Below the pieces are notes generated by a model. That model worked only from the letters and a program-made list of their open reading frames with translations. It made no database searches and was not told the DNA's origin. Below, in pieces: positions 9,280 to 17,593 of a stretch of DNA of 64,000 bases. The stretch lies in the NCBI GenBank assembly GCA_022574595.1, contig JACZRS010000015.1, forward strand, positions 60,672 to 124,671. The letters are read 5' to 3'. Source of the DNA: Planctomycetota bacterium (GTDB taxonomy: Bacteria; Planctomycetota; Phycisphaerae; Phycisphaerales; SM1A02). Position 1 is the first letter of the stretch; the number at the start of each line of letters is the position of its first letter. The position numbers and the translations under genes are program-made.

Positions 9280-11106
9280 ATGATGAAAAATCGTGTTATT
9301 TTTACAAGCCTGGTAGCTATTAGCGTTGGGATGATCCTTGTGGGGGAAGTTTCGGCCCAGCAGATTGCTAAACGAGGCATGGCAAAATCGATTCAAATTC
9401 AAGAACTAGCAGCTTTTGAGTCATACAGCTTGACCTTACCTAATGAACCTGGACAAGCCTTTACAGCTGATGTTCAACTGGGACAAAGCATGCAGAGCTT
9501 GGTTCTTCATCCATATTCAATGCGTGCAGATGATTTTCAGGTTCTGGTAATGGGTGAAAACGGCACATTGATCCCGACTGAAATTCCGCCAGTTTCTACA
9601 TATCGTGGAAATTTGCAAGGCGATGAGGGCAGCAGAGTCGCTGCATCGCTTATTGAAGGTCAGTTGTGGGCCACAATCGTTTTAGGTAATGGTGACCTAT
9701 GGGCTGTGCAGCCGGCTAAAACAATGGGCGTAGTAGGCGCAGCAGCAGACTTGCACATAGTCTATAGGGCTGAGGATGTTAAGCAAACAAAAGGAATATG
9801 TGGCGTAACCCAAGAACCCAAGTCTAATAACGATGATGAGGACAGTGGTTCACCTCTTGCTGGTGGTGGCATTTCTATGACTGATATTGCGCTAGATGCT
9901 GACTTCGAGTTTTATGAAGAAAATGGAAGTTCAGTTTCTCTGACAGTTTCGGATATTGAATTGGTAATGAATTCAATGGAGACCGTTTATGAGAATGATG
10001 TAGGTATCTCATATGAAATTACCACGATCGTTGTGCGTGATAATATAGCTGATCCTTACTCTAACACCACTAATCCAAAGTCTATGTTAAACGAGATGCA
10101 AAGTGTTTGGAATTCCGCGCCTGAGTCTTCGATTCGCCGTGATATGGCTGAACTTTTTACAGGAAGGGACATTGACTTCGGCATTATCGGTATCGCATCA
10201 TTGGGTACGGTTTGTAACACGAGCCAAGCTTACAGCTTGGTTCAGTCGCGGTTTACCAATAGCCTTACATTCCGAGGAGCTTTGACTGCGCACGAGCTTG
10301 GTCACAACTGGAACTCAGGGCATTGTGATGCTGCTGGCAATTGTCACATCATGTGTAGTAATCTTGGTGCCTGTCAAGGGATTGGCTACTTCTTTGGTCC
10401 ATCTGCCACCAACGCCATTGTAAACTTCCGCAACAGCCGATCTTGCTTGCTTAATCTTCCTACGCCCTTGAATCCTCCGTTCAATGAAGTATTCGCAAGC
10501 ACGGTTGTCAACGCACATAGGTGGATCTACAACTTTGGTGGCTTTATAAACGGAAATTCAAGTAATCCCCCAAGCGGAAATCTAGCAATGAATCTTGATG
10601 GCGGCAGTGGTATATACCAAAAGGATGAATTACGCTCGAACTTCATTAATCTTCAGGGCGAAAGCGATATAGTTATTTCGTACTACACAGAGCATATTGG
10701 AGTTGAGGCAGGCGAATCTCTAATCGTTGAATATTGGTCAACGCAGTTCAACGGCCTATGGGTTGAACTTAACGAGATTGTCTCTGATGGTGTAAGTCAG
10801 ACTGAGTTTGAGTTCCATACACATGATTTGCCTGTCAATCCGTTTCTCAGCGAATTCCGTATCAGATTCCGAACTCAAGTAAATAATTCCGCAGATGATT
10901 GGTATATAGATGACATCTCCATCGTAGGAATACCCCCATGTATTGGGGATATTGATGAAAATGGCGAAGTAAGTACTACTGATCTACTTATCTTGCTTGG
11001 TAATTGGGGGCCAAATCCAGGTAGCCCAGCGGATCTTGATGAAAATGGCGAAGTAAGTACTACTGATCTACTTATATTGTTAGGTAATTGGGGACCATGT
11101 CCCTGA
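9280..11106 (+). CDS. Secreted reprolysin-like (M12-type) metalloprotease with dockerin-like repeats
   Basis: 608 residues. The signal peptide is about residues 1-26, followed by a propeptide-like region to about 190. The metalloprotease domain carries the extended zinc motif HELGHNWNSGH at residues 338-348. In this motif the three His bind zinc and the Glu is the general base, as in metzincins of the reprolysin/ADAM type. Several Cys near the active site (GHCDAAGNCHIMC) probably form disulfides. A beta-sandwich-like region (about 395-555) follows. The last ~50 residues are two dockerin-like repeats ending GPCP. The two repeats are almost identical as DNA (10954-11013 and 11038-11097 differ at 4 of 60 bases). 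Likely role: extracellular protein degradation on or near the cell surface. Confidence 0.88.
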   Translation: MMKNRVIFTSLVAISVGMILVGEVSAQQIAKRGMAKSIQIQELAAFESYSLTLPNEPGQAFTADVQLGQSMQSLVLHPYSMRADDFQVLVMGENGTLIPTEIPPVSTYRGNLQGDEGSRVAASLIEGQLWATIVLGNGDLWAVQPAKTMGVVGAAADLHIVYRAEDVKQTKGICGVTQEPKSNNDDEDSGSPLAGGGISMTDIALDADFEFYEENGSSVSLTVSDIELVMNSMETVYENDVGISYEITTIVVRDNIADPYSNTTNPKSMLNEMQSVWNSAPESSIRRDMAELFTGRDIDFGIIGIASLGTVCNTSQAYSLVQSRFTNSLTFRGALTAHELGHNWNSGHCDAAGNCHIMCSNLGACQGIGYFFGPSATNAIVNFRNSRSCLLNLPTPLNPPFNEVFASTVVNAHRWIYNFGGFINGNSSNPPSGNLAMNLDGGSGIYQKDELRSNFINLQGESDIVISYYTEHIGVEAGESLIVEYWSTQFNGLWVELNEIVSDGVSQTEFEFHTHDLPVNPFLSEFRIRFRTQVNNSADDWYIDDISIVGIPPCIGDIDENGEVSTTDLLILLGNWGPNPGSPADLDENGEVSTTDLLILLGNWGPCP

Positions 11107-11162
11107 GTTTTTAGAAAAATACTCAACTCCAGAAACTACTGGAAACAAATGCTTAAATAATC

Positions 11163-11194
11163 AACCCCGGCTCTTCATTGAGTCGGGGTTTTTA
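11163..11194 (+). terminator. Intrinsic terminator between convergent genes
   Basis: A hairpin with arms accccggctc / gagtcggggt (one G-T pair), followed by TTTTT. It lies 57 bases after the metalloprotease stop and next to the end of the convergent rho gene. The A-rich left side is short, so it is better suited to the plus-strand gene. Confidence 0.75.
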
Positions 11195-11195
11195 A

Positions 11196-12326
11196 TTACT
11201 TGCCAATGAGATCTTCATTTGTTTCGTAGCGCTTCAGTGCCGCAAGAAGTTGTTCGATTTGTGTTGGGGGTGGCATACTAATAAGCCTGCGCCTAAGAGC
11301 GGTAACGGTCTTGAGTTCTTTCTCGCCCATCAGAAGGTGTTCTTTGCGGGTACCAGATGCGCCAAGGTTTATAGCCGGATATAGACGTTGATCAGCTATT
11401 GATCGATCAAGCACCAATTCCATATTTCCCGTACCCTTAAACTCCTCGAAAATAACCTGATCAGCCCTGGAACCCGTATCGACAAGGCAGGTAGCGATGA
11501 TAGTCAGTGAGCCACCTTCTTCTGCTTTACGAGCAGCACCAAATAGTTGCTTAGGTACTTCAAGAGCGCGAGAATCCAGCCCACCACTCATTGTGCGTCC
11601 ACCAATTGCGAAGCGGCTGGAGTTATTAAAAGCTCGCCCCAAACGTGTGAGAGAATCCAGCAATACCACTACATCTTTGCCAGCTTCGACCATACGCTTG
11701 GCTCGTTCTATAGCCAGTATGCCAAGCATGGTGTGACGCTCGATATCTTGATCGTTTGATGATGCCAGAACTTGAGCTGGAACATTGCGCTTAAAATCGG
11801 TGACTTCCTCTGGCCTCTCATCTATAAGCAAAGCTACCAATTCGATTTCCGGATGATTGTGTTTGATTCCAAAGGCAATGTTCTGGAGCAATATGGTTTT
11901 GCCTGCCTTTGGCGGTGAAACTATAAGTCCACGTGTGCCGTACCCAATCGGGCAGAAAAGGTCTATCAAGCGGCAAGCAGCCGGGCAGCCGGGGTGTTCC
12001 AGCTTAATGCGTGGACTAGGATCTAGTGCTGTAAGCTCTTCAAACGGCTTACGCATTGCGTATTGCTCAGGTGACAACCCCTCGATTTCCAACACAGCGT
12101 CAACTACCGGTCGTGGCGGGCGCGATCCACGTTTGCCACGTCTTCTGCGTGGCCGCTTTTGAATTACGTTGACGGTTATCTCCTGTCCTGGGCGCAATGG
12201 ATATTGCTCGCCTAGGGCAAGTGGAACAAATGGGTCATCCTGGTTTTCAACCAGGTTGCCATCGAGTTGTCTAAGTCGTCCTTCTGCACCTTTGTGCCAT
12301 TGAAGGATCCCGCTGAGGGTAGTCAT
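11196..12326 (-). CDS. rho: Transcription termination factor Rho
   Basis: 376 residues. Hexameric RNA helicase/ATPase that ends transcription at Rho-dependent sites. The P-loop SPPKAGKT lies at about 137-144, with downstream LIDERPEEVTDF, the Walker B-type VVLLDSLTRLGRAFN and the R-loop-like 'GSLTIIATCLVDTGSRAD' region. The protein is shorter than the ~419 residues of the enterobacterial enzyme. The N-terminal SAP-like Rho_N domain is missing, and the primary RNA-binding region carries a basic stretch, RPRRRRGKRGSRPPR, at about 58-72. Start at ATG 12326. Confidence 0.93.
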   Translation of the reverse strand: MTTLSGILQWHKGAEGRLRQLDGNLVENQDDPFVPLALGEQYPLRPGQEITVNVIQKRPRRRRGKRGSRPPRPVVDAVLEIEGLSPEQYAMRKPFEELTALDPSPRIKLEHPGCPAACRLIDLFCPIGYGTRGLIVSPPKAGKTILLQNIAFGIKHNHPEIELVALLIDERPEEVTDFKRNVPAQVLASSNDQDIERHTMLGILAIERAKRMVEAGKDVVVLLDSLTRLGRAFNNSSRFAIGGRTMSGGLDSRALEVPKQLFGAARKAEEGGSLTIIATCLVDTGSRADQVIFEEFKGTGNMELVLDRSIADQRLYPAINLGASGTRKEHLLMGEKELKTVTALRRRLISMPPPTQIEQLLAALKRYETNEDLIGK

Positions 12327-12560
12327 AGACTTCCAGTATGGGTCAATGCTGCGCTGTGATTATGTATCACGTTGTGCCTCGCGCATAGATGCACCTAACG
12401 TGTTCTAAATTTTTTTGAATCGTTTTCCAGCGAGAGCGGCACATATTGGCTCGCTTGCACGCCTTACTAAGTAGATCATCGCAATGCTGCAATGTCAAGT
12501 GCAACGATTGGGCAATAGCTTTATCGTCTCAATAATAGGCAATCCTCAATCAACTTGGTA

Positions 12561-13538
12561 CTAGTGCAAAACCTGGGCAAGCTGGGAGGCTAAATCTGCG
12601 TTATCTAGCAATAAGGCAAGATTGGCAGTCAGAGATCGCCCAAGTGTTTGCTGGTTAAGGGCTTGCAGCAAATATGGAGTCCGCTGGGATGCTGTAATCC
12701 CCTCTGATAGGGCGCTGGCCTCAGCTTCTGCAATGTGGCCCTCAATTTCAGTTGGATCCAGAGCCAGGGCAGGCCTCACAGGGTTCGCCAGAAGTAGGCC
12801 TCCAGGTAGCCCCAATTGATCCCAATGGCTATTGCAGACCTCAGCAGCGTCCTCTATATCATCCACACGGCCTGACGAAGGGATTTCCAAAGAGCTTTGG
12901 CAGTAAAAAAGCGGGAAATAGTCGGTTCTATAGGCAAGAACTGGAATTGCAAGGGTTTCCAGGGCTTCAAGCGTAGCTGGCACATCAAGCAACGATTTTG
13001 CTCCCGAGGCCACCACACAGACCCTACTTCTGGCTAGCTGATATAGATCAGCTGAGATATCTGGATGTTGCTGCCAATTTCTGTGTACGCCACCTATCCC
13101 ACCGGTTGCCATGATTCGTATGGATTTTGGCAATGCCAATTTGCAAGCTAGCAATGTTGCGGAGACTGTAGTTCCTGCGGTCTTTCCAGATGATATTGCT
13201 GAAGAAAGATCCCGAACGGATGCCTTTTCGTGCTTTGGGTTTTCTGCAAGATAGGTTATCTGCTGATCGCTAAGGCCGATACAAAGCTTGCCATCAATCA
13301 CCGCAGTCATCGCAGGTACTGCGCCAGCACTGCGCACCACATGATTCATAGCCAGTGCCAGTTGTTGATTGACAGGCTGATCAGATTGCCAGTTTTCTAT
13401 TTCAAAAGGTAGATCAATCTCAAGCGGTTTGCGGGGTAGGCCTGAGGTTATTACCGCTGATTCAAGGGCAACTACTGGATCACTGTTTTGTAGCGCGTTA
13501 GTAACATCCGGATGGATAGTTAACGGGGTGGTGGCCAT
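12561..13538 (-). CDS. psuG: Pseudouridine-5'-phosphate glycosidase PsuG
   Basis: 325 residues from the ATG at 13538. It cleaves pseudouridine 5'-phosphate to uracil and ribose 5-phosphate (reversible), a step in pseudouridine catabolism. The family signatures ALESAVITSGLP (with the active-site Glu), GKTAGTTVSATLLA and ATGGIGGVHR are present, as is the 'SGAKSLLDVPATLE' block. The start is favoured because it is one base after the stop of the upstream helicase gene, so the two are probably translationally coupled; the open frame would allow a start as far as 13721 inside the helicase. The usual partner, pseudouridine kinase PsuK, is not next to it here. Pairing with an RNA helicase suggests a link to RNA turnover (inference). 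Confidence 0.9.
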   Translation of the reverse strand: MATTPLTIHPDVTNALQNSDPVVALESAVITSGLPRKPLEIDLPFEIENWQSDQPVNQQLALAMNHVVRSAGAVPAMTAVIDGKLCIGLSDQQITYLAENPKHEKASVRDLSSAISSGKTAGTTVSATLLACKLALPKSIRIMATGGIGGVHRNWQQHPDISADLYQLARSRVCVVASGAKSLLDVPATLEALETLAIPVLAYRTDYFPLFYCQSSLEIPSSGRVDDIEDAAEVCNSHWDQLGLPGGLLLANPVRPALALDPTEIEGHIAEAEASALSEGITASQRTPYLLQALNQQTLGRSLTANLALLLDNADLASQLAQVLH

Positions 13539-13539
13539 T

Positions 13540-14883
13540 TTATCTTCTGCGTGTACGAACTCGCCCGCCCATTCGCCTTGCTGGTAAAGCTGCGGGCACT
13601 TTGCCGCCTGGGAATTTGGATGTATCTCTTGCTTCATCCGGTGCAGGAGGTGCTGATCTGACTCTGGAATTGTCGGTAGTACGCTCAGCCTCGCGCTGTT
13701 CATGCAGTTCGCGTTTGGCAATTACCGCAGCAGGCAATGGGCCAGGCTCGAAATCCTCGTACTCATTTAGTGGGATCTCGACATTGGTTAGTCGTTCAAT
13801 ATTGCTTAATAGGTGTCCTTGTTCCGGTGTTGCGAATGACCAGGCGAAACCATCTTTTCCCACCCGTGCGGTTCTGCCGATCCTATGGACGTATATCTCA
13901 GGATCCTCAGGCAAATCGTAATTGATAACGTGAGTAATGTCCTTAACATCCAAGCCACGCGCAGCAAGGTCCGAAGCTACTAATACGCCTAGCCCGCCAG
14001 ACTTAAAAAGCTTCATAATCCGAGTTCGTTTGCCCTGATACATATCGCCATGGATTGCGTGTGCTTCTATTCCTTTGCGCACCAGGTATTCCGCCAATGC
14101 ATCAACTGTTTGTTTAGTGCGACAAAACGTCAGAGTTAAAGTTGGTTCTTCATGCCTAAGCAGATGTAGTAATAAGCGTTTCTTATCCCAAGGCTCGACA
14201 CTGAAGTAGCTCTGTTGAACCTGATCGACCGTCAAACTCTTGCCCTGAGAAACTATGAGCTTCTCGGGATCTTTCATGTATTGACGGGCCAACCGCTCTA
14301 TTTCAGGTGAGATTGTGGCCGAGACGAATATGGTTTGGCGTTTATGCGACATTGAGCCAAGAATCTTGCGAATGTCGTCGCGGAAACCAATATCCAGCAT
14401 CTCATCAACTTCATCAAGCACAGCAAAACGCATGTTGTCGTATGGCAATAAACCGCGCCCATGCATATCCATTACTCGCCCAGGTGTGCCGACGATGATG
14501 TTTGGATTTCTCTTTAGGCGTTCCGTCTGGATACTGATTTTCTGCCCGCCATAGATTGCCAGGACTTTCATTGGTGAAAATTGCGACAGATTCCTTAGTT
14601 CATCCGTTACTTGTATTGCTAGTTCACGTGTGGGAACCAGGATGATCGCAGCTAATGACTCTTTACGCTCGATCAATTGAAGAAGTGGCAGACCGAATGC
14701 CACAGTCTTGCCTGTACCGGTCTTAGATTGCGCGATGACATCCTTGCCTGCAAGGGCGGGAGGTATTAGTGCTGCTTGCACTTTGGTGGGATGTTCGAAG
14801 CCGAGTTCCTTGATGCCTCTTAGCAGATCATCAGAAAGTCCAAAGCTTTCAAAGCCCACATCTGTATTGAAAAAATCGTCCAT
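13540..14883 (-). CDS. DEAD-box ATP-dependent RNA helicase
   Basis: 447 residues. It carries the full motif set of the family: the Q motif with GFEHPTKVQ, motif I SKTGTGKT, PTRELAIQ, TPGRV, motif II as DEVD rather than DEAD, SAT, 'HGDMYQGKR', 'VASDLAARGLDVKDI' and HRIGRTARVGK. The Arg-rich C-terminal tail (about the last 40 residues) is typical of RhlE/CsdA-like members and probably binds RNA. The ATG at 14883 gives a conventional N-terminus; a TTG at 14937 would add 18 residues. It is the first gene of a two-gene unit with psuG. Which cellular RNA it unwinds cannot be told from sequence. Confidence 0.92.
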   Translation of the reverse strand: MDDFFNTDVGFESFGLSDDLLRGIKELGFEHPTKVQAALIPPALAGKDVIAQSKTGTGKTVAFGLPLLQLIERKESLAAIILVPTRELAIQVTDELRNLSQFSPMKVLAIYGGQKISIQTERLKRNPNIIVGTPGRVMDMHGRGLLPYDNMRFAVLDEVDEMLDIGFRDDIRKILGSMSHKRQTIFVSATISPEIERLARQYMKDPEKLIVSQGKSLTVDQVQQSYFSVEPWDKKRLLLHLLRHEEPTLTLTFCRTKQTVDALAEYLVRKGIEAHAIHGDMYQGKRTRIMKLFKSGGLGVLVASDLAARGLDVKDITHVINYDLPEDPEIYVHRIGRTARVGKDGFAWSFATPEQGHLLSNIERLTNVEIPLNEYEDFEPGPLPAAVIAKRELHEQREAERTTDNSRVRSAPPAPDEARDTSKFPGGKVPAALPARRMGGRVRTRRR

Positions 14884-15116
14884 AATATTATTGCTGATTG
14901 GATTACCGCAAGAGTCTAACTTACAAGGTTTGGCCAATCTATGGTTCTAGCGATCCCTAATAGCGAGGCGATCATACCGGAGTTAGGTGATAAGTTCTTA
15001 ATAGCAGGTAATAAGTGAAGAAATTTTCGAGCTCGATTGCAGGTTTGGATCTTGATAACGCTCAGATTGAAGTGTTGTCGATAAGGTATATGCTTAGAAT
15101 CTGACGGAAAAAGAGT

Positions 15117-16391
15117 GTGCGCGAAACAAGTTTGTTACAGATTGACGTTGATTCTCTAAGGCACAATATGTCTGTGCTGCGCCAAATCGTGGGGTCGGAC
15201 TGCTGCCTCTGCCCTATGGTTAAAGCTGATGGATACTGCTTGGGCGCCCGGTCGCTTGGACCAAAGCTGGTTGCAGCAGGTGCTGATGCCCTTGCGGTTT
15301 ATTCACCAATGCAGGCTGCTGAGCTTTTGCAGGAAAATCTATCGGTTCCGATTTTGGTGCTTATGCCTGTATATGACGTCCAAGCATTACAGGAATTAAA
15401 TGCCTCTATTTTGGCGGGCCAACTTCATCTGACCGTTCACGATTTGGATCAGCTTAAGGCCCTTGCCCCAGTAGCCGAGCGAAACGGAGTCTTGCTGCCG
15501 CTGCACGTTGAAGTTGATACGGGTATGGGGCGAGGTGGATGCAACTTGGAAGATGCACCACAGCTAATTAGAGAAATAGTCTCTTCATCAGGCCAAAGCA
15601 GATTTCGCCTGGCCGGTGTTTTTACTCACTTTGCGCATGTAGCGGGAGATCCCACATTTACTGAATTACAATTCTCAAGGTTTGATGCACTGTTAAAAGC
15701 CCTTGGGAATTTACTTCCTGATGAATGCTTGATTCATGCAGCAAATTCACTGGCAACATTATCCAACGCAAAGTACCACAAGAAAATGGTGCGTGTAGGT
15801 CAAGCGTGGATCGGCTATGGCTCTGAGCATCTTGAAAGTGGGGAGTTTCTTGTAAAAGGATTGCAGCTTAAACCCATCTTGTCTTGGAAAAGTAAAATCG
15901 TTCATGTCAAAACAGTCGAGCAAGGTCAGTCAGTTGGTTACCGCAGAACCTGGACCGCAAAGAGAAGAAGTAGGATCGCACTAATACCCATTGGGTATGC
16001 AGATGGATTTCCAGTTGGTTTAGGCAGCACCGATATCAATAGCAAACAGCCATGTGTTGGAGTTAAATTAAATTCAAAGACAAGTAGCAGCCAAGAGAAA
16101 CTTCAGTTTGCGCCTGTTGTTGGAACTGTAAACATGGATCAGATTACAATTGACCTGACCGAGTTTGATCCACCAACCGACAACTCATCACATTTAACAT
16201 CCGTAGGCAGTGAGGTTGAACTGATTGGCGTCGATCGAGATCTACCTAATCACTTGCCAACACTTGCAGTTAATGCTGGCTTAACAACGCATTGCTTGTT
16301 AGCAGGGCTAAATCCTCGGACAAAGCGAATCTATAGTGATGAAGCATCTGCTGAGCAAGCTATTGCAACTGCTAGCGCATTAGTTAGTTAG
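15117..16391 (+). CDS. alr: Alanine racemase
   Basis: 424 residues. PLP enzyme that converts L- to D-alanine for peptidoglycan. The PLP lysine is in PMVKADGYCLG (K36). HVEVDTGMGRGG is conserved, and the second catalytic base is Tyr 294 in PIGYADGFPVGL. A C-terminal beta domain containing GTVNMDQITIDLT is present. The enzyme is about 40-50 residues longer than typical, with extra loops around 'DINSKQPCVGVKLNSKTSSS' and at the C-terminus. The start is GTG 15117; no strong ribosome-binding site is seen. Confidence 0.93.
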   Translation: MRETSLLQIDVDSLRHNMSVLRQIVGSDCCLCPMVKADGYCLGARSLGPKLVAAGADALAVYSPMQAAELLQENLSVPILVLMPVYDVQALQELNASILAGQLHLTVHDLDQLKALAPVAERNGVLLPLHVEVDTGMGRGGCNLEDAPQLIREIVSSSGQSRFRLAGVFTHFAHVAGDPTFTELQFSRFDALLKALGNLLPDECLIHAANSLATLSNAKYHKKMVRVGQAWIGYGSEHLESGEFLVKGLQLKPILSWKSKIVHVKTVEQGQSVGYRRTWTAKRRSRIALIPIGYADGFPVGLGSTDINSKQPCVGVKLNSKTSSSQEKLQFAPVVGTVNMDQITIDLTEFDPPTDNSSHLTSVGSEVELIGVDRDLPNHLPTLAVNAGLTTHCLLAGLNPRTKRIYSDEASAEQAIATASALVS

Positions 16392-16482
16392 CTCAATAAA
16401 ACAAAGTACGAGCAGGATTGACCTATTGATGAAACCGTGATGCGGTTGGCTGCGAACTAAGTACCGATAACTAGCTGTGGTT

Positions 16483-16510
16483 TTTACAAAAGTGTTTTGA
16501 TATTTATATC
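16483..16510 (+). promoter_or_regulatory. Candidate promoter of the structured RNA at 16518
   Basis: TTTACA (16483-16488), a 16-base spacer and TATATC (16505-16510). This predicts a start near 16518, just ahead of the long hairpin at 16535. Confidence 0.4.
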
Positions 16511-16517
16511 AGCACCA

Positions 16518-16641
16518 ACCGATATGTTCTCCTTAACAGGGAGTGAGGAGTTCGGGAAGTAAACACCGTTTACGAGGGTCCGAGTTTTACTCCGACCCAC
16601 TTGGAACAAGTGCTTCCCGAACTCCACGCTCCCTGTTTTTT
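16518..16641 (+). ncRNA. Candidate non-coding RNA: 25-bp stem closing three hairpins, ending in a T-run
   Basis: Left arm 16535-16559 and right arm 16613-16637 form a 25-bp stem with one G-U pair and one A-A mismatch. The 53 bases between them fold into three hairpins: TAAAC-acc-GTTTA; GGGTCcGAG / CTCcGACCC with a TTTTA loop and a single C-C mismatch; and ACTTG-gaa-CAAGT. The right arm runs into TTTTTT (16636-16641). The whole is a four-way junction with an intrinsic-terminator end. It sits alone between alr and mqnA, behind the promoter candidate at 16483. It could be a stand-alone small RNA, a leader of mqnA, or an unusually elaborate terminator of alr; the sequence cannot decide. Confidence 0.55.
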
Positions 16642-16723
16642 AATCCAATAGACTGTACAGACAGGTTGCGATATGCAACCTTGTTTTTTTTGCTAATTAG
16701 AACTAAATTGCTGCTATCATATT

Positions 16724-17587
16724 GTGGTGAGCCAATCAACATTAACAAAACCCCAGGCCAGTAAGCGTCCAATCCGATTGGGGGTTGTTAGTTTTGTAAA
16801 TACTCTACCTTTGATTGATGGCCTGGAGACACTTGCCGATATCGAGCTTCGCTTTAGTGTTCCCAGCTTATTACTTAATCAACTTCTTGATGATGAAGTA
16901 GATATCGCGCTCTGTTCATCGATTGACTATCAAAAGTCGCCTATTGATCTTGTCGCTCTTACAGCTGGCGTTTTAGGTTGCGATGGCGCAACCCTGACAG
17001 TCCGCCTTTACTCATCAGTAGAGATTGCCCAAATTGAACATGTTTACTGTGACACCGATAGCCATACATCGATTGTTTTGATGCAGATATTGCTTAAAGA
17101 GATTTATGGAATAACGCCAGAGTTGATCGATTACAACGCCCGCGAACATGTAGCAGAAAATAAACCAATCGAAAGCCCCGAATCGATGCTACTCATTGGC
17201 GATAAGGTTGTAACTGATTCACCAACTGCAATTGAATATCCCCATCAACTTGATCTAGGAGCAGCTTGGTTTGAGCACACGGGTTTACCCTTTGTGTTTG
17301 CCATGTGGATGGCTAAGCAGACAACTGATGTAAATATACTAAATGTAGTGTCGGCTGTGCTGGATCGGCAGAGACGATACAACCAGCTAGATGGGTTTGA
17401 AAGGATCGTTCATCATAGCGCCAAGCCGAGAAATTGGCCTGGCGATCTTGCACTTGATTATCTGAAAAACAAACTCGCATTTGAGCTTACCGATCAAAGA
17501 CTTGCTGGCTTAGAGTTGTTCTTCGATAAGGCATTTGAGCACGGTTTGATAACCAAGCGACGACCGCTGCAGCTTGTAAGAAAATAG
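16724..17587 (+). CDS. mqnA: Chorismate dehydratase MqnA (futalosine menaquinone pathway)
   Basis: 287 residues. It removes water from chorismate to give 3-enolpyruvylbenzoate, the first step of the futalosine route to menaquinone. The family features are LGVVSFVNTLPLIDGL near the N-terminus, 'SVPSLLLNQLLDDEVDIALCSSIDY' (the binding-protein-like fold), 'YCDTDSHTSIVLMQILL', 'LLIGDKV' and 'DLGAAWFEHTGLPFVFAMW'. The start is one of two consecutive GTG codons at 16724/16727. The next gene starts 6 bases after its stop, so the two form an operon. Other menaquinone genes are not in the window. Confidence 0.9.
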   Translation: MVSQSTLTKPQASKRPIRLGVVSFVNTLPLIDGLETLADIELRFSVPSLLLNQLLDDEVDIALCSSIDYQKSPIDLVALTAGVLGCDGATLTVRLYSSVEIAQIEHVYCDTDSHTSIVLMQILLKEIYGITPELIDYNAREHVAENKPIESPESMLLIGDKVVTDSPTAIEYPHQLDLGAAWFEHTGLPFVFAMWMAKQTTDVNILNVVSAVLDRQRRYNQLDGFERIVHHSAKPRNWPGDLALDYLKNKLAFELTDQRLAGLELFFDKAFEHGLITKRRPLQLVRK

Positions 17588-17593
17588 CTGGCG

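Noticed and set aside
16535..16637. An integron attC site or a MITE
   Set aside because: The ends do not fit the attC RYYYAAC/GTTRRRY cores, there is no integrase gene, and no target-site duplication flanks the inverted repeat.
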